Shown piece by piece: positions 33,810-41,172 of a stretch of 43,142 bases of DNA. Below the pieces are notes generated by a model. It saw only the letters and a list, made by a program, of their open reading frames with translations, was not told the DNA's origin and searched no databases. Origin of the DNA: Myxococcus xanthus (lineage in GTDB: Bacteria > Myxococcota > Myxococcia > Myxococcales > Myxococcaceae). The stretch covers positions 1 to 43,142 of the forward strand of contig NZ_JABFNS010000080.1 in the NCBI RefSeq assembly GCF_013116825.1, in the 5' to 3' direction. The position numbers and the translations under genes were made by a program. Each line of letters opens with the position of its first letter. The stretch's first letter is position 1.

Positions 33810-34013
33810 TTCAGGCGTCAGATAGTGCCCGTGGCAATCGCACAAGGTAAGCCCTGGGCCCGAGAAAGGAACCCCCACAGCGGTTTACGCCCGGGCATTT
33901 TCAAAGGGCGCCTGGCTGCCGTCCGCCACTGGTAAATCCGTGCGATGGCCGCTCACTCCCCAGTGGACCCGGGCCGCGTTCTCCAGTGAAGGACACCTGG
34001 GGCAGCAGGGTGC

Positions 34014-34041
34014 TTGATTCGAGAATCACCCCTGTTAGGGT
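34014..34041 (+). promoter_or_regulatory. Promoter with overlapping palindrome for the Fe-S reductase
   Basis: TTGATT (34014-34019), 16-bp spacer, TAGGGT (34036-34041). The palindrome TGATTC-GA-GAATCA (34015-34028) covers the -35 box, a position where a bound repressor would block RNA polymerase. The Fe-S gene starts about 75 bases downstream, with a GGAG ribosome site. Confidence 0.5.
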
Positions 34042-34119
34042 TGAAGTGCACTCAAGAATTGCCGCGACGCGGCAGCCCGGGCCCATCCGCTGCGGCGCCC
34101 GAGAGGTCCTCGGAGTCCC

Positions 34120-36327
34120 ATGAGTCCCATCATCACCGGCCTGTTGCTAGCCCTCGCCATTCCCATCTTCGTAATGACCATGTCCGGTCGCGTGGGCGTC
34201 CTGCTCGCGATGAAGAAGGAGAACCGGCTCGACAACATCCCCTTCCGCGTGGCGCAGCTGGTGCGCTTCGGTCTTGGCCAGAAGCGACTGGTGGACCCGG
34301 AGGAGTTCACGCCGGGCCTGTTCCACGTCCTCATCTACGCGGCCTTCATGGTGCTGGCCCTGCGCACCGTCATGCTCTTCGCCATGGGGTTTTCGACCAC
34401 GGCGCTGGACGTGCTGACAGACCTGGGCCACCCGTTCTGGGCGGATCAATCCGCGCTGCTCTTCATCTACAAGGTCTATCTGCTGGCCAAGGACGTGGTC
34501 GCCGCGCTGGCCCTGCTGGGCGTGGCCTACTACATCTGGGTCCGCTGGAAGGTGAAGCCGGACCGCCTGACGCCGTCGTGGGAGGCGTACCTCATCCTGT
34601 GCTTCATCGGCGGGCTGATGGTCTCCGAGTTCCTGTTCGGCGGCAGCCACATGGTGGCCGCGCACGCCGCGCAGGCGCAGGTGGGCGCCGCGCAAGTGCC
34701 CCAGTCCCCCGCCGCGCTGGTGTGGTGGGAGCCGTTCACCAGCCTGACCGGCCTGGCGATGATGCCGCTGGGCGCCACCGCCGCGCACGTGGTGGGCGTG
34801 GCCGGCTTCTGGGTTCACCTGGTCATCATCCTGGCGTTCCTGAACTTCCTGCCCATCGGCAAGCACTTCCACATCATCACCGGCCTGCCCACCGTCTTCT
34901 TCCAGCGCACCCACTCCACCGGCAAGCTGCCCACGCCGGACCTGGAGAAGGAGGAGTTCGGCACCGCCACGGTGAAGGACCTGACGTGGAAGCAGGGCCT
35001 GGACCTCTACTCCTGTACGGAGTGTGGCCGCTGCCAGACGCACTGTCCGACGTACATCACCGGCAAGCCGCTCACCCACAAGGGCGTCAACCAGGACCTG
35101 AAGCACTGGCTCTGGGACAACGAGCAGTGGGTGGAGGAAGGCTACGGCCCCAATGGCATCAAGGAGCCGCTGCCTGAAATCGTCGGCAGCGCGCTGTCGG
35201 CGGAGACGGTGTGGGCGTGCACGAGCTGCGGCTGGTGCGAGCAGGCCTGCCCGGTGTTCATCGAGAACGTGCCGCGCCTCATCGACATGCGCCGCTACCA
35301 GGTGCAGGTGAAGGCGGAGTTCCCCCCCGAAATCCAGCGCGTGTTCGAGGGCATCGAGCGCCAGGGCAACCCCTGGGGCCTGGGCCAGGACCGGCGCGAC
35401 GAGTGGGCGGAGGACCTGGCGCTCCCCACGTGGGGTGACGACGGCGGCCCCTACGAGTACCTCTTCTTCGTGGGCTGCGCGGGCAGCTACGACGACAAGC
35501 AGAAGAAGGTCAGCCGCGCGCTGGTGAAGATTCTGCGCGAGGCGGGCGTGAGCTTCGCCACGCTGTCGAAGCAGGAGATGTGCAACGGCGACTCCGCGCG
35601 CCGCATGGGCAACGAGTACCTGTTCCAGACGATGGCGAAGACGAACGTCGAGACGTGGAACTCGATGGGCGTGAAGGCCGTCATCACCCAGTGCCCGCAC
35701 TGCTTCAACACCATCAAGAACGAGTACCCGGAGTTCGGCGGCGAGTACCGCGTCATCAACCACACGCAGCTCATCAACGAGCTGCTGAAGGAGAAGCGCA
35801 TCAAGCTCTCCGCGGTGATGAACAGCAAGCTCACCTACCACGACCCCTGCTACCTGGGCCGCCACAACGGCGTCTACGACGCCCCCCGCGAGGTGCTCAA
35901 CAGCATCCCCGGGCTCGAGGTGGTGGAGATGCAGCGCAGCAAGCGCGAGGGCTTCTGCTGCGGCGCCGGCGGCGGCCGCATGTGGATGGAGGAGCACATT
36001 GGCACGCGCATCAACCACAACCGGTTGAACGAGGCCGCGCTCACGCTGAAGCACGCCGAGGACCCGACCACGCCCTACCCCAACGCCGCGGACAAGAAGA
36101 AGCCGGGCCAGGTGGGTGACTACAAGGAGAAGGGCGGCAGCGGCATCGTCGCGGTGGCGTGCCCGTTCTGCTCCACGATGCTCTCCGACGCGGTGAACGA
36201 CACCGGCCGCGAGGAGAACATCAAGATCAAGGACATCACCGAGCTGGTCGCCGACGCGCTGGAGACCAAGAGCGGCGCGGTGGGCACCGTGGCCCCCAGC
36301 GCCACGGTGAGCGCCAAGCCGGAGTAG
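34120..36327 (+). CDS. Membrane heterodisulfide-reductase-like Fe-S oxidoreductase
   Basis: A 735-residue membrane redox protein. About six hydrophobic helices (1-260) form an NarI-like cytochrome-b-type region, with several histidines (for instance H69, H177, H223, H233 and H249). Two 4Fe-4S motifs follow: C299/C302/C305/C309 and C367/C370/C373/C377. Then two CCG cysteine-rich domains: one with GCAGSYDD and CPHC, one with HDPCYLGRHNGVYD, CCGAGGGR and CPFC. This HdrDE-like layout is found in bacteria near electron-transfer flavoprotein genes and is thought to pass electrons from acyl-CoA dehydrogenation to quinones. No etf genes are in the window. It is preceded by a promoter with a palindrome and followed by a strong terminator. 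Confidence 0.88.
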   Translation: MSPIITGLLLALAIPIFVMTMSGRVGVLLAMKKENRLDNIPFRVAQLVRFGLGQKRLVDPEEFTPGLFHVLIYAAFMVLALRTVMLFAMGFSTTALDVLTDLGHPFWADQSALLFIYKVYLLAKDVVAALALLGVAYYIWVRWKVKPDRLTPSWEAYLILCFIGGLMVSEFLFGGSHMVAAHAAQAQVGAAQVPQSPAALVWWEPFTSLTGLAMMPLGATAAHVVGVAGFWVHLVIILAFLNFLPIGKHFHIITGLPTVFFQRTHSTGKLPTPDLEKEEFGTATVKDLTWKQGLDLYSCTECGRCQTHCPTYITGKPLTHKGVNQDLKHWLWDNEQWVEEGYGPNGIKEPLPEIVGSALSAETVWACTSCGWCEQACPVFIENVPRLIDMRRYQVQVKAEFPPEIQRVFEGIERQGNPWGLGQDRRDEWAEDLALPTWGDDGGPYEYLFFVGCAGSYDDKQKKVSRALVKILREAGVSFATLSKQEMCNGDSARRMGNEYLFQTMAKTNVETWNSMGVKAVITQCPHCFNTIKNEYPEFGGEYRVINHTQLINELLKEKRIKLSAVMNSKLTYHDPCYLGRHNGVYDAPREVLNSIPGLEVVEMQRSKREGFCCGAGGGRMWMEEHIGTRINHNRLNEAALTLKHAEDPTTPYPNAADKKKPGQVGDYKEKGGSGIVAVACPFCSTMLSDAVNDTGREENIKIKDITELVADALETKSGAVGTVAPSATVSAKPE

Positions 36328-36339
36328 CGCCAGCGGTGC

Positions 36340-36363
36340 GGCGGGCCCGATGAAGGGCCCGCC
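36340..36363. terminator. Hairpin after the Fe-S reductase gene
   Basis: GGCGGGCCC (36340-36348), loop GATGAA, GGGCCCGCC (36355-36363): a perfect 9-bp GC stem 13 bases after the stop. The following sequence contains scattered T residues (CGCTTCGCTTC) but no T-run. Confidence 0.65.
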
Positions 36364-36381
36364 CGCTTCGCTTCAGACTAG

Positions 36382-36414
36382 GGCCCGGAGGCTTCCACCG
36401 TGAAGCCCCGGGCC
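36382..36414 (-). terminator. Second hairpin, likely for the ankyrin gene
   Basis: GGCCCGG-A-GGCTTC (36382-36395) pairs with GAAGCC-CCGGGCC (36402-36414) apart from one bulged A, loop CACCGT. It lies 10 bp beyond the stop of the leftward ankyrin gene and, with the previous hairpin, insulates two convergent units. Confidence 0.6.
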
Positions 36415-36423
36415 TTCGCCGTT

Positions 36424-36894
36424 TCAGGGCTTGCGCTGCTTCTCCGAGCGCAGGACGCGCTCCAGCCGCTTCGTGGCGCCGTCGTCCCCCAGCTTGCCGG
36501 AGACATACGCCCCCGCGGAGGCGAGCTTGCGGCGGAAGCTGTTGTCCGGAGGAGGCGGCGCGTCCAAGCGCAGGTCGGTGATGCCCAGGCCGGAGAGCAG
36601 CGTGCGGGCCAGGTCCTGGTCATCCGCGCGCGCGTGAGGCATCAGCCACTGGCAGACCTCGGGGTGCCCGTGCGCCGCGGCCATGATGAGCGCGGACTCG
36701 CCGATGCTGTCCGTCAGCTCGGGGTCCGCTCCCGCCTCCAGGAGGAGTTGCACCAGGTCCGCTCGCCCCGCGCGGGCCGCGGCCATCAGCGGCGTGCGCC
36801 CCTCCGCGTCGAAGGGGTTCGGGTCCGCTCCAGCGGACAGGTGGGACTCCACGGCGTCACGGTCGCCCGCCAGCACGGCATCGAAGAGGGACAT
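36424..36894 (-). CDS. Ankyrin-repeat protein
   Basis: A 156-residue protein with about three ankyrin repeats (LFDAVLAGDRDAVESHLSAG, then EGRTPLMAAARAGRADLVQL and GESALIMAAAHGHPEVCQWL). Residues 95-156 are a non-repeat charged tail (PPPPDNSFRRKLASAGAYVS). Ankyrin repeats bind proteins; the partner is unknown. GGAGG precedes ATG 36894. It is 183 bp downstream of the DUF6484 gene on the same strand. In other bacteria small ankyrin proteins next to secretion-associated genes sometimes act as immunity or adaptor proteins, but no toxin is recognised here, so this stays speculative. Confidence 0.88.
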   Translation of the reverse strand: MSLFDAVLAGDRDAVESHLSAGADPNPFDAEGRTPLMAAARAGRADLVQLLLEAGADPELTDSIGESALIMAAAHGHPEVCQWLMPHARADDQDLARTLLSGLGITDLRLDAPPPPDNSFRRKLASAGAYVSGKLGDDGATKRLERVLRSEKQRKP

Positions 36895-37077
36895 CGTCAG
36901 ACCTCCGCGCGGCAGCATCGCGCCTCGCGCGCTGGGACGCCAGTTGCCCCCGGGCGCTCGGCGCCCTGGCTCACAAGCACGGCGCCCGGCAGGGAAGCCA
37001 TGCACCCCGCCCCTCGGCGGCCCATGCCGCGTCGTGCTGGACGTGGCGTCCACGCAGGTCGCCTTACGCCCGGAGCG

Positions 37078-37602
37078 TCAGTTGATTTCGACCGTGCCGC
37101 CCTTGATACGGTGGGTACCGGTGGCGCGCGACTCCAGGTAGGTGCCTTTCACGATGACCTTGCCGTTGCGGCGCAAGGTGATGCTGGCCTCACCGCACTT
37201 GAGGACGACTTCGTCCTGGCCCTCGATGACGACGCGCTTGCCGTCGACATGGGCCTCTGTCGGGCGCAGCGCGGCTTCTGGGGGGGGTGACTCCAGCAAC
37301 GCGTCCAACAGCGGCGTGGCGCTGGGCTCCTGGATGAGCCCCATGACGAAGGGCAGCCGGGGGTCTCCGTTCTCGAAGAGGAGCACCGCCTTCTGCCGCT
37401 GGGCGACGGCGGCTTGGAGCGCCTTCGGCTCCACGACGACGGCGAGCCGCGCGACCACCGGGCCCGAGGTGTTCCCCGGAAAATCCACGAGCACCGCGCC
37501 ACTGGCATCGACGCCCACCAGATGGCCGGCCCGGCTCCCCAGGATGGGCTCCGGGGACTGCGCGCCAGAGGCAAGGGGCTTGCTGTCGGGTGACACGCTC
37601 AT
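37078..37602 (-). CDS. DUF6484 domain protein (type VI secretion-associated)
   Basis: A 174-residue soluble protein. The pattern VDASGAVLVDFPGN, AVLLFENGDPRLPFVMGLIQ and the C-terminal VEGQDEVVLKCGEASITLRR-type stretch with TGTHRIKGGTVEIN match DUF6484, a domain with a small OB-like/VgrG-core-like strand pattern usually encoded beside type VI secretion effectors, PAAR-like DUF4150 proteins and VgrG. It may help load or carry an effector, which is inferred from family context. No other secretion gene is present in the window, so it looks like an orphan. ATG 37602 has a GGAG site. It is followed by the ankyrin gene. Confidence 0.8.
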   Translation of the reverse strand: MSVSPDSKPLASGAQSPEPILGSRAGHLVGVDASGAVLVDFPGNTSGPVVARLAVVVEPKALQAAVAQRQKAVLLFENGDPRLPFVMGLIQEPSATPLLDALLESPPPEAALRPTEAHVDGKRVVIEGQDEVVLKCGEASITLRRNGKVIVKGTYLESRATGTHRIKGGTVEIN

Positions 37603-37734
37603 GCCAGCATCTCCATGCGTCAGGGTACCGCAGGCGCCCCCCACGGCGCGAATCAGGCCCGAACCCCCTTCCCTCGGACGCCAGGCGGGCGGCGCTGGCG
37701 CCACCCCACCGGGTCCGAGGTCAGCGGCTCCAGG

Positions 37735-38697
37735 TCAAATCGGCCCGTAGGACGGTTCCGTGGCGCTGGGCACCGCCAGCGACACCGAGCCGGTGCTCAG
37801 GTTCGCGCGGTAGATGCCCGTGTCGCTCCCGCCAGCGCTGATGAGGAAGCCCAACTGGCTGGCGCCCGTCCAACTCGGCCACGACTCCTCGCCCGTCCCG
37901 CCGACGGTGACGCGCTGGAGCGCCCCCACGTTCGAGCCCGACAACGGCCCCACGAAGATACGCGTGCCACCGGAGGACAGGCGCCCATCCAGCGCCACCT
38001 GGGAGCCGTTCGGAGACACCGCCACGCGGTTCTCCACGAACTGCACACCCGCGCTCAGGGAAGAGTAGGTGATGGTGCCACCGTTGAGCGGCACGTGCGC
38101 AAGCTGGTCGAGCTGGTTCAGCCCGCTGCCCGCGCCCGCCAGCACCGCGCTCCCGTTGGGCAGGAAAGACGGCGCGCCGTAGGCGATGACGTTGTTGGGC
38201 GTGAGCTCCTGGAAGCCGCTGCCGTCCGTGTTGATGCGCGCCAGCGCCGTCTGGGAGCTGTTGCCGGGCGAGAAGACGAAGACGACGCTGCGCCCGTCCG
38301 GGCTGAAGGTGGGCGTGCGGAAGTTGGAGCAGCCGCGCGCGCACGTCGAATCATTCGCCCGGAACAGCGTGGAGGGCGTGCCGCCCGAGGTGGGCACCGT
38401 CAGCAGCGAGGTGGTGCCGCCGCTGCGCTGGACGAACACCACGCTGCGGCCGTCACGCGACACGGAAGGCCAGTAGGCGCCGCCCACGCTGGTCAGCCGC
38501 TGCGGGCTGTTGGCGTCGCCGTTGTCGTCCACCACGAAGACGTTGCGGTCGTCCTCGCGCACGAAGGCGAAGCCGCGGGTGAAGAGGACGTCCCCGATGC
38601 CGCCGCCGCCGCCGTCGTCCAGGGGCTCGCAGCCCCCCAACATCCCCACCGCCAAGACCGCTCCGAGGAACCTCCGCTTGCCCGTCATCGTCATCAC
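37735..38697 (-). CDS. TolB-like/WD40-like beta-propeller lipoprotein
   Basis: A 320-residue predicted lipoprotein. A signal peptide ends in the lipobox LGGC (Cys about residue 23), followed by an acidic, Gly-rich linker. Several TolB-type propeller blades are visible: YWPSVSRDGRSVVFVQRSGG, TPTFSPDGRSVVFVF, NRVAVSPNGSQVALDGRL and SWPSWTGASQLGFLISAGG. It should sit in the outer or inner membrane, facing the periplasm. Such propellers bind peptides or proteins; the partner is unknown. A TTGACG-17-TGTAGT promoter lies 30 bases upstream of the gene. It is probably monocistronic. Confidence 0.85.
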   Translation of the reverse strand: MMTMTGKRRFLGAVLAVGMLGGCEPLDDGGGGGIGDVLFTRGFAFVREDDRNVFVVDDNGDANSPQRLTSVGGAYWPSVSRDGRSVVFVQRSGGTTSLLTVPTSGGTPSTLFRANDSTCARGCSNFRTPTFSPDGRSVVFVFSPGNSSQTALARINTDGSGFQELTPNNVIAYGAPSFLPNGSAVLAGAGSGLNQLDQLAHVPLNGGTITYSSLSAGVQFVENRVAVSPNGSQVALDGRLSSGGTRIFVGPLSGSNVGALQRVTVGGTGEESWPSWTGASQLGFLISAGGSDTGIYRANLSTGSVSLAVPSATEPSYGPI

Positions 38698-38726
38698 TCC
38701 GCTTCCCGGCCGATAGAGAGCCCCGT

Positions 38727-38755
38727 ACTACAGAGCGCACCGGGACTGACGTCAA
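38727..38755 (-). promoter_or_regulatory. Sigma70-like promoter of the lipoprotein gene
   Basis: On the minus strand TTGACG (38750-38755), 17-bp spacer, TGTAGT (38727-38732), 29 bp upstream of the lipoprotein start at 38697. Confidence 0.6.
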
Positions 38756-38787
38756 CGCGCCACGGGTGATTCAACGCACGGTCAAGG

Positions 38788-39315
38788 TCAGCGGTTGAGC
38801 TTCTGGAGCTCGTTGCGGCAGAGGTTGCAGAGCGACAGTTGCTTGCGGTCGCAGTCCTGCGGCGTCTGCGCGAAGAACATCACGCACCGCGGGTCCTCGC
38901 AGTAGGACAACCCGAGCAGGTGTCCCGCCTGGTGCACCACCTCCACCTGCGCGCGGCGCCGCAACATGTCACTGGCGGCGCCCTGGGCCAGGCGATGGAG
39001 GCTCATCACCGCCGTCTTCGATTCGCGGTCCGCTTCCCCGAAGACGAAAGGCGAGTCCGGGACGAAGAGGTCCACGTCGGAGATGCCCAACACGGCGAAC
39101 TGGCCGGGCTCCAGCATGGGCGTCAGCCGCCGCATGATGGCGTTGCAGTGATACTGGCCACGGTCCTTGTTGAAGGCGTAGGCGGGCGTCGGCAATACCG
39201 TCTTCGACACCACGGCCGCGACACCCATTTGCGCCGCCAGCGGGTCCTGCAAGTCCCTCAAGAGAGAGACTGGCGGGCTACCCACGGAGACCAGAAGGAG
39301 TGTCTTCTGCGGCAT
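38788..39315 (-). CDS. Archaemetzincin-like protein with substituted active site
   Basis: A 175-residue protein with the archaemetzincin layout: the helix VEVVHQAGHLLGLSYC (about 124-139), a structural zinc site with C139, C144, M146 (CVM), and C163/C166 (CNLC). Normal members have HExxH with a third His six residues after the second; here Glu is Gln129 and that third His is Tyr138, checked in the DNA codons (CAG and TAC). H128 and H132 remain, so the catalytic metal site is crippled while the second zinc site stays intact. It may be a non-proteolytic relative. No signal peptide. ATG 39315 is preceded by AAGGA, 10 bases upstream. The tRNA-Gln gene lies 61 bp upstream. Confidence 0.83.
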   Translation of the reverse strand: MPQKTLLLVSVGSPPVSLLRDLQDPLAAQMGVAAVVSKTVLPTPAYAFNKDRGQYHCNAIMRRLTPMLEPGQFAVLGISDVDLFVPDSPFVFGEADRESKTAVMSLHRLAQGAASDMLRRRAQVEVVHQAGHLLGLSYCEDPRCVMFFAQTPQDCDRKQLSLCNLCRNELQKLNR

Positions 39316-39376
39316 CGGCCCACCGTCCTTCATGCACGGGACGGACGCATGGCTACCGCGTCCCCCCGGAGCGGAG

Positions 39377-39450
39377 TGGCTGGGGCGCAAGGATTCGAAC
39401 CTTGATACTCAGAGTCAAAGTCTGATGTCCTGCCATTAGACGACGCCCCA
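39377..39450 (-). tRNA. tRNA-Gln (anticodon TTG)
   Basis: A 74-base cloverleaf on the minus strand. Acceptor stem TGGGGCG pairs with CGCCCCA, the anticodon stem-loop is TCAGA-CTTTGAC-TCTGA with anticodon TTG (Gln, CAA codons), the T stem is CAAGG-TTCGAAT-CCTTG, and the 3' CCA is encoded. The archaemetzincin gene follows on the same strand, 61 bp downstream. Confidence 0.95.
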
Positions 39451-39618
39451 GCAGGTTCTCTCGTGTACTTCTGGTGTCCGAGTGTACGGCATCCCGACGG
39501 GTGCGGGGAACTCCCCTGACGCGGTTCTCTGCAATGTCAGCCACTGGACCCCTCGCCCGGGCCCCGGTGACGGCCGGAGCCGGGCGCATTGTCACTCTCC
39601 CACTACACCTGGAGTAAA

Positions 39619-39647
39619 GCCGCCCCCGGATTCTCGCCAGGAGCGGC
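39619..39647 (-). terminator. Possible terminator of the rbfA-rtcB operon
   Basis: On the minus strand GCCGCTCC (39640-39647) can pair with GGGGCGGC (39619-39626) with one G-T wobble; the downstream bases TTTACT give a weak U-tract. It lies about 10 bp past the rtcB stop. Confidence 0.4.
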
Positions 39648-39655
39648 CCTCCCGG

Positions 39656-40813
39656 TCAGCCCTTGAGGACGGCGAGCGGCGTCAGGCGCAGGAGCGGCCG
39701 GACGAGGTCGGCCTCGTCCTCCAGCACCTCGGTGATGTCGCGGTAGGCGGCGGGCGCCTCCTCCACCAGGGCGGCGGCGCGCCCCTTGTCGTACACCACG
39801 CGGCGCAGCACGTGCTCCAGCGCGGCCGGGCGGATGCGCGCCCGCGCCTCCGCCCGGGTGAGGACGCGGCCCGCCCCGTGTGAGCAGGAGCGGAAGGCAC
39901 GCGGCTCGCCCCGGCCCTCCACGACGTAGGACGCCGTCCCCATGGACCCCGGGATGAGCCCGCGTTGGCCGGCCTGGAGCCCCACCGCGCCCTTGCGGTG
40001 GACCCACAGCAGGCGGCCCCCGTGCTCCTCCTGGGCGACGTGGTTGTGGTGCACGTCCACGGCCGACGTGGGGTCGGCGGCCACGCCCAGGGCTTCCTCC
40101 AGGACGACCAGCGCGCGAGCGGCGATGGCCTCCCGGTTGGCGAGCGCGAAGCGGCAGGCCCACTGCGTGTCAGCGAGGCAGGCGGCGCCCTCGGCGGTGT
40201 GGATGTCCAGGGCCGGCAAGCCGCCCTCCCCGAGCGCCCGGGCCACCCGCCCGTGGTGGTCCGCGATGGCCGCGCCGACGCCCCGCGAGCCGGTGTGCAG
40301 CAGCAGCCAGAGGGCCCCGTCCGCATCCCGGTCCAGTTCGAGGAAGTGGTTGCCGCCCCCGAGCGTCGCCAGGTGTCTGGGCGCCAGCCGCTCCCAGGCA
40401 TGGCGCAGCTTCTGGGTGGACAGGGGCGGTGACTCCAGCGCTGGGGGCAAGGGCAGCCCCCGGCCCCGGTGGGCGGCGTCCCCCACGGGGATGCGCTCGG
40501 CCAACCGAGTCAGCACGCGCTCCAGCACGTCCCGTCCGGGAGGGCCCGAGGTGAGTGGGAAACGCCAGGCGCTCACGCCGCAGCCCAGGTCTCCGCCCAG
40601 GGCCCCCGGTACGACGTGGTGCTCCGTGGCGAAGACGGTGCCCACTGCGATGCCGGAAGCGACGTGGAGGTCCGGCATGGCGGCCACGTGCTCCACGACG
40701 TAGGGCTGGGAAGCGATGTGACGCAGCTGCTTCTCCGCGCCGGGAGGCAGCGCTCGGGCCCAGACGAGGATGGGCCTGCAGCCCGGCGCGGGCGGAAGGA
40801 GACGGGGCATCAT
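39656..40813 (-). CDS. rtcB: RtcB-family RNA ligase
   Basis: A 385-residue RtcB-type ligase that joins RNA 3'-phosphate or cyclic phosphate ends to 5'-OH ends using GTP and Mn2+. All key residues are visible: D75 and C78 in GGDLGCG, H156 in GGGNHFLEL, H173 in HTGSRGVG, the DVHHNHV segment (253-259), RKGAV (273-277), IPGSMGT and the guanylated-type H312 in SHGAGR. MPDLHVASG replaces the usual MPDVHxGxG. It is slightly shorter than E. coli RtcB (408 residues). The start ATG overlaps the rbfA-like stop by four bases (ATGA). No RtcR or RtcA is adjacent, so this is a different context from E. coli and points to RNA repair linked to ribosomes. Confidence 0.92.
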   Translation of the reverse strand: MMPRLLPPAPGCRPILVWARALPPGAEKQLRHIASQPYVVEHVAAMPDLHVASGIAVGTVFATEHHVVPGALGGDLGCGVSAWRFPLTSGPPGRDVLERVLTRLAERIPVGDAAHRGRGLPLPPALESPPLSTQKLRHAWERLAPRHLATLGGGNHFLELDRDADGALWLLLHTGSRGVGAAIADHHGRVARALGEGGLPALDIHTAEGAACLADTQWACRFALANREAIAARALVVLEEALGVAADPTSAVDVHHNHVAQEEHGGRLLWVHRKGAVGLQAGQRGLIPGSMGTASYVVEGRGEPRAFRSCSHGAGRVLTRAEARARIRPAALEHVLRRVVYDKGRAAALVEEAPAAYRDITEVLEDEADLVRPLLRLTPLAVLKG

Positions 40814-41172
40814 GACTCGCCCTCCTCCGCCGCTCCGGGCGTGTGCTCCGAGACGCCGATGTAGATGAAGCGAAGCTGCGGCACGCGCTTGAGGTCGAGG
40901 TGCTCCGCGAGCTGCGAGCGCAGGTAGCCGCTGGCGCCTTCGAGCGCCGCCTGCAGGGGACGAAGGCCGGCAGCCGCGGCTTCGGGCGTGACGGTGTAGC
41001 CGATGCGAACGAGGCGGCCATCCGGCGACAGCTCGAAGGACGTCAGCGCGACGCCTTCAAGCCTCGGGTCGGACAGCTCACCCCGGAAGGTGCGGGAGAC
41101 TTCTTGGGACAGATGGGACTGCACGCGCAGATGGCGCGATGCCGAGGTACGGCGATTCCTGGAAGAGGACAT
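40810..41172 (-). CDS. Ribosome-binding factor A (RbfA)-like protein
   Basis: A 120-residue protein with the RbfA KH-like pattern: an N-terminal RVQSHLSQEVSRTFRGEL, then DPRLEGVALTSFELSPDG and the characteristic LDLKRVPQLRFIYI near 92-105. RbfA binds the 30S subunit near helix 1 and the decoding region and helps late 16S maturation. The canonical rbfA normally lies beside infB and truB; here it sits before rtcB, so it may be a second, specialised copy. The two are translationally coupled (ATGA overlap). No clear ribosome site is seen before ATG 41172. A tiny upstream frame (41332-41409) with a strong ribosome site lies in its leader region. Confidence 0.82.
   Translation of the reverse strand: MSSSRNRRTSASRHLRVQSHLSQEVSRTFRGELSDPRLEGVALTSFELSPDGRLVRIGYTVTPEAAAAGLRPLQAALEGASGYLRSQLAEHLDLKRVPQLRFIYIGVSEHTPGAAEEGES

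Larger units (their letters stand above)
33573..34119. other. 547-bp noncoding region before the Fe-S reductase
   Basis: No gene is supported here. It contains short TGCC repeats near 33753-33770, an AT-richer stretch (about 33680-33850), the inverted repeat TGTTCGTA...TACGAACA (33782-33809) and a promoter with an overlapping palindrome (34014-34041). A leader of about 70 bases would then run to the ATG at 34120. Confidence 0.6.

Noticed and set aside
33741..33935. Small plus-strand ORF in the Fe-S gene upstream region
   Set aside because: No ribosome site, poor codon bias, and it covers the inverted repeat at 33782-33809.
37735..38697. Translocation protein TolB itself
   Set aside because: The blades are TolB-like, but the protein is a short lipoprotein without a TolB N-terminal domain or Tol/Pal gene neighbours.
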